The translations under genes and the position numbers were made by a program. This document shows positions 9,186 to 19,296 of a DNA stretch of 64,000 bases, piece by piece (the stretch's first letter is position 1; each line of letters starts with the position of its first letter). The notes beneath the pieces are model-generated. The model ran no database searches. It was not told the DNA's origin and worked only from the letters and a program-made list of their open reading frames with translations. The stretch comes from Herminiimonas sp. KBW02. GTDB lineage: Bacteria > Pseudomonadota > Gammaproteobacteria > Burkholderiales > Burkholderiaceae_D. Location: contig NZ_QAJP01000010.1 of assembly GCF_003852535.1 (NCBI RefSeq), positions 108,151 through 172,150 on the forward strand. Reading direction: 5' to 3'.

Positions 9186-10259
9186 TTGAAAACAAAAACT
9201 GCCGTCCAACCACTGTATTTCGTCCCCGAGCCGCTGGATAACAAGCGCCTCGCGCATCTGTGCGGCCCTATGGATGAAAACCTGCGGCAGATTTCCGCTG
9301 CACTCGACGTCACCATCTTCCGGCGTGGCGAGAAGTTCATCGTCAGCGGCAGCAACGGTGCGCGTGCACTGGAAATACTGGAACAGTTTTATGAAGTGGC
9401 CGATAAAATCGTGCCGCTGGAAGAAGTGCAACTGGCATTGGTAGAACAACGTGCAGCGCTGGCAGAGCCGGAACTGGTATTGCCGGCAGCAACCCACAAG
9501 CCATCGAAGAAAAAAGTCGTCGAGTCAGTCACCGATGCGCCGGTTTTAAAAACCCGCCGCCATGATTTGCGTGGCCGTACGCCGCATCAGATCCAGTACA
9601 TCAAAGCCATCATGGAACACGACATCACCTTCGGTGTCGGTCCGGCCGGTACCGGCAAAACTTATCTGGCAGTGGCCTGCGCGGTCGATGCGCTGGAACG
9701 TGATGCGGTCAAACGCATCGTGCTGACCCGCCCTGCGGTGGAAGCAGGTGAACGCCTCGGCTTCCTGCCCGGTGACCTGTCGCAAAAGATCGATCCTTAC
9801 CTGCGCCCGCTATACGACGCACTGTACGACTTACTCGGCTTCGACCGTACGCAAAAAATGTTCGAGAAGCAGGCGATAGAAATTGCACCGCTCGCCTATA
9901 TGCGCGGCCGTACCCTGAACCACGCTTTCGTGATCCTGGATGAAGCACAAAACACCACGCCGGAACAAATGAAGATGTTCCTGACGCGTATAGGCTTCGG
10001 CAGCAAGGCCGTCGTTACCGGCGACATCACGCAGATCGATTTGCAACACAATCAAAAAAGCGGTCTGGTAGAAGCCGTAGATGTACTGAAAGATGTACGC
10101 GGCCTCGCCTTCACCCGCTTCTCCAGCGCCGACGTGGTCCGCCACCCGCTGGTGGCACGCATAGTCGACGCTTATGACGAAGCAAACCAACTGGCCAAAC
10201 CCGCTGCCAAGAAAACCGTAGCCACTAAAACCGCGACCAGACATGCTGCAAAAAAATAA
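9186..10259 (+). CDS. ybeZ: PhoH-like ATPase (YbeZ)
   Basis: A cytoplasmic P-loop ATPase of the PhoH family that usually partners YbeY in RNA and ribosome metabolism. The Walker A motif is GPAGTGKT (residues ~155-162) and the Walker B-like segment is [13 protein letters not shown] (~250). The N-terminal ~110 residues form a KH-like region, and the Lys/Ala-rich tail ([15 protein letters not shown]) looks disordered. The chosen start is a TTG at 9186, which gives the family N-terminus PLYFVPEP. An internal ATG at 9270 is the alternative. The 3' end overlaps ybeY by 17 bases, implying cotranslation. Confidence 0.93.
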   Translation: MKTKTAVQPLYFVPEPLDNKRLAHLCGPMDENLRQISAALDVTIFRRGEKFIVSGSNGARALEILEQFYEVADKIVPLEEVQLALVEQRAALAEPELVLPAATHKPSKKKVVESVTDAPVLKTRRHDLRGRTPHQIQYIKAIMEHDITFGVGPAGTGKTYLAVACAVDALERDAVKRIVLTRPAVEAGERLGFLPGDLSQKIDPYLRPLYDALYDLLGFDRTQKMFEKQAIEIAPLAYMRGRTLNHAFVILDEAQNTTPEQMKMFLTRIGFGSKAVVTGDITQIDLQHNQKSGLVEAVDVLKDVRGLAFTRFSSADVVRHPLVARIVDAYDEANQLAKPAAKKTVATKTATRHAAKK

Positions 10260-10701
10260 GCTTTCCCTGTCCGTGCAATACCCGGACAAGCGCCTGCAAG
10301 ACACCATCACCCGCCCCAAATTGCGCGCCTGGGTCAAGGCCGCCTTGCTGGCACCGGCGCAAATCACGCTGCGCTTCGTCGATGCAGAAGAAGGCAAGGT
10401 ATTGAACCGCAATTACCGCGGCAAGGATTACGCCACCAATGTCCTGACCTTCGCCTACACCGAAGACGAAGATGCCGAAACCACGCAGGCCGACATCATC
10501 CTCTGTACCGACGTCTTGCAACTGGAAGCGGCTGAACAGGAAAAAAGCCTGGAAGAACATGCGGCCCATCTGGTGGTGCACGGCGTCCTGCATGCACAAG
10601 GTTACGACCACGAATCGGACGAAGAAGCAGAAGAAATGGAAGCGCTGGAAATCGAAATTCTGGCCGACCTGGGTTACCGTAATCCCTACATCAACCTTTG
10701 A
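10243..10701 (+). CDS. ybeY: Endoribonuclease YbeY, rRNA maturation factor
   Basis: A single-strand-specific zinc endoribonuclease needed for 16S rRNA 3'-end processing and 70S quality control. The metal motif H-x3-H-x5-H is seen in [11 protein letters not shown], followed by the usual acidic stretch [10 protein letters not shown]. The 152-residue length and the [16 protein letters not shown] segment are typical of the family. It overlaps the end of the phoH-like gene, consistent with their functional link. Confidence 0.96.
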   Translation: MLQKNKLSLSVQYPDKRLQDTITRPKLRAWVKAALLAPAQITLRFVDAEEGKVLNRNYRGKDYATNVLTFAYTEDEDAETTQADIILCTDVLQLEAAEQEKSLEEHAAHLVVHGVLHAQGYDHESDEEAEEMEALEIEILADLGYRNPYINL

Positions 10702-10826
10702 TTTCTTGGTCTTGCGCGTAGGCAAGCACCCGCTTCCACGCGCCTTGCCGTGCTTTTTTGGTGGTGCGCGGCATTTGTTGTATCCTAATATCTATCGCAA
10801 CTACCCCCGCAACGGCTTTTCGCCAT

Positions 10827-11717
10827 ATGCAAGACATTCCCACTAGCGGCAAATCCGGCGATGCCAAACCGCATCGATCGCTGATTGAACGCCTGACCGC
10901 ACTGATCGCCCCAGAACCCGAAAGTCGCTCCGAGTTACTGACCATCTTGCACGACGCGCATGAGCGCAACCTGATCGATGCAGATGCCCTCGCAATGATA
11001 GAAGGCGTGTTTCAAGTGTCAGAATTGTCAGCCCGCGACATCATGGTGCCGCGCGCGCAGATGGATGTAGTCGATATCACCAAACCAATAGAAGAATGGC
11101 TGCCGATGGTACTGAGCACCGCCCACTCGCGCTTTCCGGCGGTGGACGGCGAGCGTGACAAGGTCGTCGGCATCCTGATGGCCAAGGATTTGCTGCGCTA
11201 CTACGCAGAAGAATCCTTCGACATACGGCGCATGCTGCGCACCGCAGTGTTCATCCCCGAATCCAAACGCCTGAATGTCTTGCTGAGTGATTTTCGCGCC
11301 AAGCACAATCACATGGCGATCGTGGTCGACGAGTACGGCGGCGTCGCCGGCCTGATCACGATTGAAGACGTGCTGGAACAAATCGTCGGCGATATCGAAG
11401 ACGAATACGACTTCGACGATGATGAAGACAATATATTGCCGATCAAGGCAGGCGAACATGGCCCGCGCTGGCGCGTCAAGGCACTGACAGAAATCGCACA
11501 ATTCAACGAAGAGCTCGGCACATTCTTGTCCAACCCGGATGTCGACACCATAGGCGGCTACATCGCCGATCATCTGGCACGCATGCCGCATAAGGGTGAA
11601 GTACTGGACATCGATGGTTTGCGCTTTGAAATCCTGCGTGCCGATGCACGCCATATCCATGTCGTGCTGGTGGAGAAATTACCACCGGCCCCTAGCGAGG
11701 ATGCTCTTGATAGCTAA
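10827..11717 (+). CDS. corC: CorC/HlyC-type CBS-domain protein
   Basis: A cytoplasmic protein with two CBS domains (residues ~60-190) and a C-terminal CorC_HlyC domain (~205-285), linked to magnesium/cobalt efflux. Family motifs present are ARDIMVPRAQMDVVD, VVDEYGGVAGLITIEDVLE and IVGDIEDEYD. I place the start at the ATG at 10827 (MQDIPTSGKSG). A frame-open extension to 10758 (MVVRGICC) looks unlike the family and lies over the probable promoter. In this gene order the protein may serve the cell envelope together with lnt directly downstream. Confidence 0.92.
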   Translation: MQDIPTSGKSGDAKPHRSLIERLTALIAPEPESRSELLTILHDAHERNLIDADALAMIEGVFQVSELSARDIMVPRAQMDVVDITKPIEEWLPMVLSTAHSRFPAVDGERDKVVGILMAKDLLRYYAEESFDIRRMLRTAVFIPESKRLNVLLSDFRAKHNHMAIVVDEYGGVAGLITIEDVLEQIVGDIEDEYDFDDDEDNILPIKAGEHGPRWRVKALTEIAQFNEELGTFLSNPDVDTIGGYIADHLARMPHKGEVLDIDGLRFEILRADARHIHVVLVEKLPPAPSEDALDS

Positions 11718-11762
11718 TCCGGCATCGCATCGCGCCCGCATTACGCCGCAGCGCCAACGCGT

Positions 11763-13313
11763 GTGGCGCAATTGACTACCTTCCGCTTTAGCCCGACCCA
11801 GGCCGCCATCGCCGCACTGTTTGCAGGTGCGTGCAATGTATTTGCCTTCGCCCCTTTCGGTTACTGGCCGATACAAATCCTGGCACTGGCGCTGCTGTTC
11901 CATTTGTTGCTGCAGGCAGCATCCGTCAAAGCAGGTGTACTGCTAGGCTGGCTGTATGGCTTCGGCTGGTCAGTCGTCTGCGTCTACTGGCTGTTCATCA
12001 GCATGCATCAGTACGGCGGCATGCCGGCTCCGCTCGCAGCCCTGGCAGTCGCCTTGCTGGCGCTCTTGCTCGGGGCCTTCCCGGCATTGGCAACCGGACT
12101 GGCGACGCGTTTCGGGCGTAATCGCCTGGTTCCTCCCTGGATCATGCTCTTGCTGGTATTGCCAGCGTTATGGATGTTTTCCGAATGGCTGCGCGGCTGG
12201 GTGTTTACCGGCTTTCCGTGGGCGATTTCCGGCTATGCACACACTGCCAGCCCGCTGACCGGTTACGCACCGCTGATAGGCGTATACGGACTGGGCTGGC
12301 TGGTCGCCGTGCTGGCCGCTTGCCTGGTAATGCTGCCGACCAAAAAAAGCGCAGGCGCTCTCTTTATCGCGATTCTGGCACTTGGTCTGGCTCTGAAATC
12401 CGTCAATTGGACCAGTCCTAACGGGCAACCTGTCTCTGTGCGACTGCTGCAAGGCAATGTGCCGCAAGAGATTAAATTCGATGCGGAACAGATCAACGCG
12501 ACGCTGACCCTGTACGAAGATTTAATTCGCGCCGCCCCGGCCGACCTGATCGCTACTCCGGAAACCGCGCTGCCGCTGCTGGCGCACCAACTGCCAACCG
12601 ATTACTTGCCGCGCCTGGCGGAATTCGCCACCGCCTCGAATAGCCACCTGGCGATAGGCATCCCCATCAGCGACGGCCCGCAACAGTATGCCAACAGCGT
12701 TATCGGCATCGCGCCGACACCTGCAAATGGCAGCACGCCCAAGCTGTATCGCTACGACAAACACCATCTGGTGCCCTTCGGTGAATTTATTCCGTTCGGC
12801 TTCCGCTGGTTTGTCGACATGATGAATATTCCGCTCGGCGACTTTAGCCGCGGCGATGCCTTGCAAAGGCCGTTTTCAGTCAAGGATCAATGGGTGTTGC
12901 CAAACATTTGCTACGAGGATTTGTTTGGCGAAGAAATTGCCGGCCAATTGCGCGCCAGTGATGCCGCCGGTAGCCCGGTAGCGACATTGCTGCTGAATGT
13001 TTCGAATATCGCCTGGTTCGGCGATTCCATCGCCTTGCCGCAACACTTGCAAATCTCGCAAATGCGCGCGCTGGAGACCGGTCGCCCGATGCTGCGCTCC
13101 ACCAATACCGGCGCGACCGCCATCATTGCGCCCGACGGCAAAGTGCTGGCGCAGATGAAACCGTTTGAGCGCGGGGTACTGACCGCCTCCGTCCAGGGCT
13201 ATCGTGGCATTACCCCGTATGTCACAGTCGGCAACGCTTTCATCGTCCTGCTGGCCCTGGCCCTGCTGCTGACGGCCTGGTATCTTGCGCGCAGAACCCC
13301 TAGTAGCCGCTAA
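11763..13313 (+). CDS. lnt: Apolipoprotein N-acyltransferase
   Basis: An inner-membrane enzyme adding the third acyl chain to the N-terminal cysteine of lipoproteins. About six hydrophobic membrane segments (residues ~10-215) are followed by a periplasmic nitrilase-fold domain. The catalytic triad is recognisable as Glu in TPETALPLL, Lys in YRYDKHHLVPFGE and Cys in PNICYEDLFGE. A last membrane segment lies near 490-510. It has 516 residues and a GTG start at 11763. It directly follows corC, as in many proteobacteria. Confidence 0.96.
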   Translation: MAQLTTFRFSPTQAAIAALFAGACNVFAFAPFGYWPIQILALALLFHLLLQAASVKAGVLLGWLYGFGWSVVCVYWLFISMHQYGGMPAPLAALAVALLALLLGAFPALATGLATRFGRNRLVPPWIMLLLVLPALWMFSEWLRGWVFTGFPWAISGYAHTASPLTGYAPLIGVYGLGWLVAVLAACLVMLPTKKSAGALFIAILALGLALKSVNWTSPNGQPVSVRLLQGNVPQEIKFDAEQINATLTLYEDLIRAAPADLIATPETALPLLAHQLPTDYLPRLAEFATASNSHLAIGIPISDGPQQYANSVIGIAPTPANGSTPKLYRYDKHHLVPFGEFIPFGFRWFVDMMNIPLGDFSRGDALQRPFSVKDQWVLPNICYEDLFGEEIAGQLRASDAAGSPVATLLLNVSNIAWFGDSIALPQHLQISQMRALETGRPMLRSTNTGATAIIAPDGKVLAQMKPFERGVLTASVQGYRGITPYVTVGNAFIVLLALALLLTAWYLARRTPSSR

Positions 13314-13336
13314 AACCCGGTAAAATCTAGGGTTTT
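13312..13336 (+). terminator. Weak hairpin between lnt and glyQ
   Basis: AAAACCC (13312-13318) and GGGTTTT (13330-13336) form a 7-bp stem with an 11-base loop, right at the lnt stop codon. The right arm ends in four T and no further T-run follows, so this is only a candidate terminator or processing site ahead of glyQ. Confidence 0.4.
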
Positions 13337-13384
13337 GGCAACTCTGCCCTCGCCCGCCCCGGGTGATGCAAAAATTCAAACAAA

Positions 13385-14302
13385 ATGCTCACATTTCAAC
13401 AAATTATTCTGACGCTCCAGAAGTACTGGGACGCCCAAGGCTGCGCACTGCTACAACCATACGATATGGAAGTCGGCGCCGGCACTTCTCACACCGCTAC
13501 TTTCCTGCGGGCAATCGGGCCGGAACCATGGCGCGCTGCCTATGTGCAGCCTTCGCGCCGCCCGAAAGACGGTCGCTACGGTGAAAACCCGAACCGCCTG
13601 CAGCACTACTACCAATACCAGGTTGTATTGAAACCGGCACCGGACAATATTCTCGAACTCTACCTGGGCTCACTCGAAGCACTGGGCTTTGACCTGAAAG
13701 CCAACGATATCCGCTTTGTCGAAGACGACTGGGAAAATCCGACGCTGGGTGCCTGGGGACTGGGCTGGGAAGTCTGGCTGAACGGCATGGAAGTCACCCA
13801 ATTCACTTACTTCCAGCAAGTCGGCGGCATCAACTGCAAACCGATTACAGGTGAAATCACTTACGGCCTGGAACGTCTCGCCATGTATTTGCAAGGCGTC
13901 GACAATGTGTACGACTTGCGCTGGACCGACAAGCTGTCCTACGGCGACGTCTACAAGCAAAATGAAATCGAGCAATCGACCTACAACTTCGAACACAGCG
14001 ATGCCGACTTCCTGTTCACCGCTTTCGGTGCGCATGAAAAACAGGCACTCAACCTGATCGACAACAAACTGGCCTTGCCAGCGTATGAGCAAGTATTGAA
14101 AGCCGCACATACCTTCAACCTGCTGGATGCACGCGGCGCCATTTCGGTCACCGAACGCGCTGCTTATATCGGTCGCATCCGTAACCTCGCACGCAGCGTT
14201 GCGCGCAGTTACCTGGATAGCCGCGCACGCCTCGGCTTCCCTATGGCAAAACCAGAACATGCCGCCGAAGTGCTGGCCCAGATTGAGAAGGAAGCGGCAT
14301 AA
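13385..14302 (+). CDS. glyQ: Glycine-tRNA ligase alpha subunit
   Basis: The catalytic subunit of the alpha2-beta2 glycyl-tRNA synthetase. It begins [20 protein letters not shown] and contains the class II motif region [17 protein letters not shown] and [15 protein letters not shown]. The 305-residue length is standard. The glyS gene follows after two bases, so the two are translationally coupled. Confidence 0.98.
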   Translation: MLTFQQIILTLQKYWDAQGCALLQPYDMEVGAGTSHTATFLRAIGPEPWRAAYVQPSRRPKDGRYGENPNRLQHYYQYQVVLKPAPDNILELYLGSLEALGFDLKANDIRFVEDDWENPTLGAWGLGWEVWLNGMEVTQFTYFQQVGGINCKPITGEITYGLERLAMYLQGVDNVYDLRWTDKLSYGDVYKQNEIEQSTYNFEHSDADFLFTAFGAHEKQALNLIDNKLALPAYEQVLKAAHTFNLLDARGAISVTERAAYIGRIRNLARSVARSYLDSRARLGFPMAKPEHAAEVLAQIEKEAA

Positions 14303-14304
14303 GT

Positions 14305-16407
14305 ATGAGCACCCAAAATTTACTCCTCGAACTCTTCGTCGAAGAATTGCCGCCTAAGGTGCTGAAGAAAATCGGTGCCGCATTTGCAGAAACCCTGCAG
14401 ACTTCGCTGCAAGCACAAGGCTTGTTGTCTGCCGATAGCGTACTGACCGCGTTTGCCTCGCCACGTCGTCTCGGCGTACACCTGACACAGGTGCTGGAAC
14501 AAGCCGACGACAAGGCCGTCATGCAAAAACTGATGCCGGCCGCGGTCGGACTCGGCGCTGATGGCAAAGCCACACCGGCCTTGCTGAAAAAACTGGCGGC
14601 GCTCGGCGCGGATGAATCCGCAGTCGCTAGCCTGAAACGCGAATCGGATGGCAAAGCAGAGGTGCTGTATTTCAACAGCACCATCACCGGTGTCATGTTA
14701 AGCGATGGTTTGCAAAAAGCATTGGAAGAAACACTGAGCAAGCTGCCGATTCCAAAAGTCATGGCTTACCAATTGGCCGATGGCTGGGAAACCGTCAACT
14801 TCGTACGCCCGGCGCACGGTCTGGTCGCGATGTACGGCGCAGATGTACTGCCTATCTCGGTGCTGGGCTTGCGCGCTGGCTGCACGACGCATGGTCACCG
14901 CTTCGAGGCAGGTATCGATCCGGTCTACATACGCGATGCGGATACCTATGCGACGCAAATCGCGACCGAAGGTGCGGTCATCGCCAGCTTCGCAGAACGT
15001 CGTGCAGAAATCGTGCGTCAGCTCGCAGCAGCCGCTGCGGAAGCCGGCAGCAATCTGACGCCGATCGAAGATGAAGCCTTGCTGGATGAAGTCACCGGTC
15101 TGGTAGAACGTCCGAACGTATTGATAGGTCAGTTTGAAGAAGCCTTCCTCGAAGTACCGCAGGAATGCCTGATCCTGACCATGAAGGCGAATCAAAAGTA
15201 CTTCCCGCTGCTCGATAGCAAAGGCAATCTGAGCAATAAATTCCTGATCGTCTCCAACATTCGTCCAGCCGACGCCAGCACCGTTATTGGTGGTAACGAA
15301 CGCGTGGTACGTCCACGTCTGGCGGATGCGAAATTTTTCTTTGACCAGGATCGCAAGAAGACACTGGCGTCGCGTGTCGCTGGTCTGGATAAAGTCGTTT
15401 ATCACAACAAGCTGGGCACCCAAGGCGAACGTATCGCCCGCGTGCGTGCCATCGCACAAGCAATCGCTGGCAAGCTCGGCGTCGATGCCCAGCAAGCCGA
15501 TACCGCCGCGCAATTGGCCAAGGCGGACTTGCTGACCGATATGGTTGGTGAGTTCCCTGAACTGCAAGGCATCATGGGGCGCTACTATGCGCTGCATGAC
15601 GGCTTGCCTGCAACCGTTGCCGACGCCATTGAAGACCACTACAAACCACGTTTTGCCGGGGATGAATTGCCGCGCAATCCGGTCGGCATCGTGGTCGCAC
15701 TGGCAGATAAACTGGAAACCCTGGTGGGCCTGTTCAGCATCGGACAAGTGCCGACCGGCGATAAGGATCCGTTTGCGTTGCGTCGCCATGCACTCGGCAT
15801 CATCCGCATGCTGATCGAAAGCAAGCTGGACATCGGCATCGACGACCTGATCGCCGCCGCGGAAAAACCATTCAATGGTTTGAGCGCAGAACATCGCAGC
15901 GCCTTGCTGACCTTTATTTTTGATCGTCTCGCGAATGCCTTGCGTGAACAGGGCTATAGCGCACAGGAAATCGATGCGGTACTGGCACTGCAACCACAGC
16001 GCCTGGCCGACGTCGCTGATCGTCTCGCTGCAGTACGCGCCTTTGCTGCCTTGCCGGAAGCGGCCAGCCTGGCAGCAGCGAACAAACGTGTAGGTAATAT
16101 TCTCAAAAAGGTAGAAGGCACGGTCGCGGCGCAAGTCGATACCGCCTTGCTGAAAGAGCCTGCAGAGGTTGCACTCAACCAGACCCTGGCTAGCGTCAAA
16201 CCGCAAGCTGAAGCTGCCTTTGCACGCGGTGACTATACTGCCTCGCTGCAGGCACTGGCCGCGCTGAAAAATCCGGTCGATGCCTTCTTCGATGGCGTGA
16301 TGGTGAATGCAGAAGATGTCGCACTGCGTAATAATCGCCAGGGCTTGCTCGCAACCCTGCATCAGGCGATGAACCAGGTTGCGGATATTTCCAAACTGGC
16401 TGCCTGA
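14305..16407 (+). CDS. glyS: Glycine-tRNA ligase beta subunit
   Basis: The tRNA-binding subunit of heterotetrameric glycyl-tRNA synthetase, 700 residues. It starts MSTQNLLLELFVEELPPK, a family hallmark, and has the HD-like middle region (NKLGTQGERIARVRAIA) and a C-terminal anticodon-binding domain with DAFFDGVMVNAED. It is tightly coupled to glyQ upstream, and gmhB follows about 80 bp later. Confidence 0.98.
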   Translation: MSTQNLLLELFVEELPPKVLKKIGAAFAETLQTSLQAQGLLSADSVLTAFASPRRLGVHLTQVLEQADDKAVMQKLMPAAVGLGADGKATPALLKKLAALGADESAVASLKRESDGKAEVLYFNSTITGVMLSDGLQKALEETLSKLPIPKVMAYQLADGWETVNFVRPAHGLVAMYGADVLPISVLGLRAGCTTHGHRFEAGIDPVYIRDADTYATQIATEGAVIASFAERRAEIVRQLAAAAAEAGSNLTPIEDEALLDEVTGLVERPNVLIGQFEEAFLEVPQECLILTMKANQKYFPLLDSKGNLSNKFLIVSNIRPADASTVIGGNERVVRPRLADAKFFFDQDRKKTLASRVAGLDKVVYHNKLGTQGERIARVRAIAQAIAGKLGVDAQQADTAAQLAKADLLTDMVGEFPELQGIMGRYYALHDGLPATVADAIEDHYKPRFAGDELPRNPVGIVVALADKLETLVGLFSIGQVPTGDKDPFALRRHALGIIRMLIESKLDIGIDDLIAAAEKPFNGLSAEHRSALLTFIFDRLANALREQGYSAQEIDAVLALQPQRLADVADRLAAVRAFAALPEAASLAAANKRVGNILKKVEGTVAAQVDTALLKEPAEVALNQTLASVKPQAEAAFARGDYTASLQALAALKNPVDAFFDGVMVNAEDVALRNNRQGLLATLHQAMNQVADISKLAA

Positions 16408-16487
16408 TTGAAACAACTTGCCCGCCCCGCTGAAGTGCCGCATCGTATCGGAGGCGCGGCATGCCAGCCACTTTGAAAGGTGATCCG

Positions 16488-17045
16488 ATGAAACTGGTTA
16501 TCCTCGATCGTGATGGTGTCATCAATCAGGACTCGGACACCTTTATCAAAACACCGGATGAATGGATACCCATCCCCGGTTCACTGGAAGCAATAGCACG
16601 CCTGAATCAGGCCGACTATCGTGTCGTGGTTGCCACCAACCAGGCGGGCATTGCACGCGGCATGTTCAATATCATGGCGCTGAATGCCATCCATCAGAAA
16701 ATGCATTCGGCGGCACAATCGGTCGGCGCTGAAATCGATGCGGTGTTCTTTTGTCCGCATGCACAGGACGACAACTGCGATTGCCGCAAGCCGAAACCTG
16801 GCATGTTGCACACGATAGCCAAACGTTACGACGTCAGCCTGAAAGGCTTACCCCTCATCGGCGATTCCTTGCGCGATTTGCAGGCAGGCTTTGTTGTCGG
16901 TTGCGCACCTTATCTGGTGCTGACCGGCAAAGGCGAGAAAACCCGTGAAAAAGGTGGCTTGCCACCTGGCACTACCAATTATCCGAACCTCGCAGCCGTG
17001 GTCGATCACTTGCTGAAAGCGCCTGCGCTGAGTTACGCCGTTTAA
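16488..17045 (+). CDS. gmhB: D-glycero-beta-D-manno-heptose 1,7-bisphosphate 7-phosphatase
   Basis: A HAD-superfamily phosphatase of the ADP-heptose pathway for lipopolysaccharide core synthesis. The DxD motif is in LVILDRDGVIN. Zinc-binding cysteines appear in FFCPHAQDDNCDCRKPKPG, and the last HAD motif is IGDSLRDLQAG. The ATG at 16488 (MKLVILDR) is preferred over one at 16461 because AAAGGTG lies just before it and the protein then begins with the usual strand. It is 185 residues long. Confidence 0.94.
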   Translation: MKLVILDRDGVINQDSDTFIKTPDEWIPIPGSLEAIARLNQADYRVVVATNQAGIARGMFNIMALNAIHQKMHSAAQSVGAEIDAVFFCPHAQDDNCDCRKPKPGMLHTIAKRYDVSLKGLPLIGDSLRDLQAGFVVGCAPYLVLTGKGEKTREKGGLPPGTTNYPNLAAVVDHLLKAPALSYAV

Positions 17046-17076
17046 ATTATTGTTGTTATAAAAATCTGGAGACTTG

Positions 17077-17844
17077 ATGTCACGCGCTATTTTGTTTTTG
17101 CGTTCCCTGTTGTTTGCACTGATCATGCTGGTCGCAACGCTGATCTGGGCCCCGGTCTGCTTCCTGGCTGCGCCCTTATCGTATAACCAGCGCTATTACA
17201 TTACTTCGCGCTGGAATGTGTTCATCATCTGGCTGGCTAAAGTACTCTGCGGCATCCGCTACGAAATCAAGGGCATGGAAAACTTGCCGGATCAACCCGT
17301 CATTTTGCTGTCCAAACATCAATCCGCATGGGAAACGATTTTCCTGTTGTGCAATATGTCGCGCCCGCTGGTGTTCGTTTTCAAAAAAGAACTTCTTTAC
17401 GTTCCTTTCTTCGGCTGGGCGCTCGGCTTGCTGCGCATGATTCCTATCGACCGCAATAACGGCAAGGATGCTTTTGCACAAGTTGTGGTGCAAGGACACA
17501 AACGCCTGGCCGACGGCCAATGGATCATCATGTTTCCGGAAGGCACCCGCATCCCGGTCGGCGAGCGTGGTCGCTACAAAGGAGGCGGAGCCCGTCTGGC
17601 AGTGGAAACCAATACGGTCGTCGTGCCTATCGCACTGAATCCGGGTCATTGCTGGCCGAAGAATTCTTTCATTAAAAAGCCTGGCCTAGTGACCGTTTCC
17701 ATCGGCAAGCCTATGTCGCCGGAAGGATTAAGCGCGGTCGATTTAATGCAGCAAGTCGAAAATTGGATAGAATCTGAAATGCGGGTGATTTCGCCTGCCG
17801 ACTACCCTGCTACCAATACGCAAAAAACTACATCCACACAATAA
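17077..17844 (+). CDS. plsC: 1-acyl-sn-glycerol-3-phosphate acyltransferase
   Basis: An inner-membrane enzyme that acylates lysophosphatidate to phosphatidate. The N-terminal membrane segment (LLFALIMLVATLIWAPVCF) precedes the acceptor motif SKHQSAWE, an H-x4-E form of the usual H-x4-D, common in betaproteobacterial members. The FPEGTR motif is at ~residue 150. The ATG at 17077 is preferred over a TTG three bases earlier because CTGGAG lies at the right distance. It is 255 residues, downstream of gmhB. Confidence 0.95.
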   Translation: MSRAILFLRSLLFALIMLVATLIWAPVCFLAAPLSYNQRYYITSRWNVFIIWLAKVLCGIRYEIKGMENLPDQPVILLSKHQSAWETIFLLCNMSRPLVFVFKKELLYVPFFGWALGLLRMIPIDRNNGKDAFAQVVVQGHKRLADGQWIIMFPEGTRIPVGERGRYKGGGARLAVETNTVVVPIALNPGHCWPKNSFIKKPGLVTVSIGKPMSPEGLSAVDLMQQVENWIESEMRVISPADYPATNTQKTTSTQ

Positions 17845-17858
17845 CGGCCCGACTATCC

Positions 17859-18761
17859 TTGAAGCTGCTTCGTCAATCATCGCCGGATCCACAACAGCTC
17901 GCGCTGCAACTTGATTTCTTTTCGTCCGATTTTTCATCGCAGCCGAAAGTAGATCATCCTGCACCCGAGCATACGCCTGGGTCGCTATTGCCAAGCTTGC
18001 CGCTCTCGAATGGCGATGCGAGCGCGCCGATACCGCACGGCAAGCGCCGCGTACATGTCGGCGAGCACATCCTGGATTACACGCTGGTGCGTTCCAAGCG
18101 CCGTTCTATTGGTTTCATGATAGATGACGACGGCTTGCGTATCACTGCACCTAAATGGGTGACGCTGACCGAGATTGAAAATGCGATTTGCGAAAAGCAG
18201 CGCTGGATTTTTACCAAGCTGAATGAACGTCGCGAACATTCTGCGCGTCGTTTACAACCGCAAATGGAATGGCGCGATGGCGCTACCCTGCCCTACCTCG
18301 GCCAGGACATCACCTTGCGCATCCTCGGCACTCAGGCCGCCGGGATAGTCTATAACGCAGACACCAAAGAGCTGACCGTATGCCTGCCTGGTGCCGCAGC
18401 GGAACGACAATTGAAAGATCGCGTGCAAGGCTGGCTGCAACTGGAAGCCAAACGCGTTTTTGCCGAACGCCTGCCGGTCTACGCAGAAAAACTGAGCGTC
18501 AGCTATCAATCCTTTGCCTTGTCATCAGCGATGACGCAATGGGGATCGTGTACTGCAGATGGAAAGATACGCCTGAACTGGCGCTTGATACACTTCGCGT
18601 TACCACTGATCGATTACGTGATTGCACATGAGCTGTCGCACTTGCGCGAGATGAATCACAGCCCGCGTTTCTGGGCGACGGTGCAATCGGTATTCCCTGA
18701 GTTTGTCGCAGCGAAGAAAGCACTGCGCGACCACGCTCCCGAGACTTTGCCTATCTTTTGA
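17859..18761 (+). CDS. YgjP/WLM-type metallopeptidase-like protein (DUF45)
   Basis: A cytoplasmic zinc-hydrolase-like protein. The HExxH motif is in IAHELSHLREMNHSPRFW (residues ~255-272), with the third His in the typical DUF45 position. The middle region KRRSIGFMIDDDGLRITAPKW matches the family. The first ~60 residues are low in complexity and unlike the core. A TTG at 17859 opens the frame 14 bases after plsC. Family members are annotated as M48-like peptidases; the substrate is unknown. Confidence 0.88.
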   Translation: MKLLRQSSPDPQQLALQLDFFSSDFSSQPKVDHPAPEHTPGSLLPSLPLSNGDASAPIPHGKRRVHVGEHILDYTLVRSKRRSIGFMIDDDGLRITAPKWVTLTEIENAICEKQRWIFTKLNERREHSARRLQPQMEWRDGATLPYLGQDITLRILGTQAAGIVYNADTKELTVCLPGAAAERQLKDRVQGWLQLEAKRVFAERLPVYAEKLSVSYQSFALSSAMTQWGSCTADGKIRLNWRLIHFALPLIDYVIAHELSHLREMNHSPRFWATVQSVFPEFVAAKKALRDHAPETLPIF

Positions 18762-18766
18762 TAAGC

Positions 18767-18790
18767 TGGCTCAAGCGCTTGCTTGAGCCA
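18767..18790. terminator. Hairpin between convergent genes
   Basis: TGGCTCAAGC (18767-18776) pairs with GCTTGAGCCA (18781-18790) over a 4-base loop. It lies between the stop codons of the DUF45 gene and gloA. There is no strong T-run in either direction. Confidence 0.6.
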
Positions 18791-18798
18791 TATCGGCA

Positions 18799-19206
18799 TC
18801 AGAATTTATCTGTGCTTTCCCATTCCTTGCGCTCTATCAGTTCGACTTTATAGCCGTCCGGATCTGCAACAAAGGCAATCACGGTACTACCACCCTTCAC
18901 CGGACCTGCTTCGCGTGTCACGTTGCCGCCACCGGCCTTAACATCTGCGCAAGCCTTGTAAGCATCCGGCACCGCTATCGCGATATGACCGTAAGCGGTA
19001 CCCATCTCGTATTCATGCTGGCCGTGGTTATAAGTCAGTTCCAGCTCCGCGTGCTCAGGATTGCTGCCGTAGCCGAGGTAAGCCAGCGTGTATTTGTACT
19101 CGGTGTTTTCCACCTGACGCAGCAATTTCATGCCGAGCAGTTTGGTGTAAAAATCGATAGAACGTTGCAGGTCGCCGACGCGCAACATAGTGTGCAGAAT
19201 GCGCAT
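18799..19206 (-). CDS. gloA: Lactoylglutathione lyase (glyoxalase I)
   Basis: A cytoplasmic metalloenzyme turning the methylglyoxal-glutathione hemithioacetal into S-lactoylglutathione. It begins [20 protein letters not shown], with the first metal His. It also carries the second metal ligand in HAELELTYN, the [11 protein letters not shown] segment with a His, and the last Glu in [12 protein letters not shown]. At 135 residues it is the standard single-domain form. It lies downstream of rsmA on the same strand with a 90-bp gap. Confidence 0.96.
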   Translation of the reverse strand: MRILHTMLRVGDLQRSIDFYTKLLGMKLLRQVENTEYKYTLAYLGYGSNPEHAELELTYNHGQHEYEMGTAYGHIAIAVPDAYKACADVKAGGGNVTREAGPVKGGSTVIAFVADPDGYKVELIERKEWESTDKF

Positions 19207-19296
19207 GTAGTTCCTCTTGAGGTAATTAAATTGAGGTATCGATTTTATGCCGATATGACATTTCCTGCCGACGGCAGGGCTGGTTTACAGCTGATG

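Noticed and set aside
14698..16443. A 581-codon open frame opposite glyS
   Set aside because: glyS is certain from its motifs and coupling with glyQ; the opposite frame has shadow-type composition.
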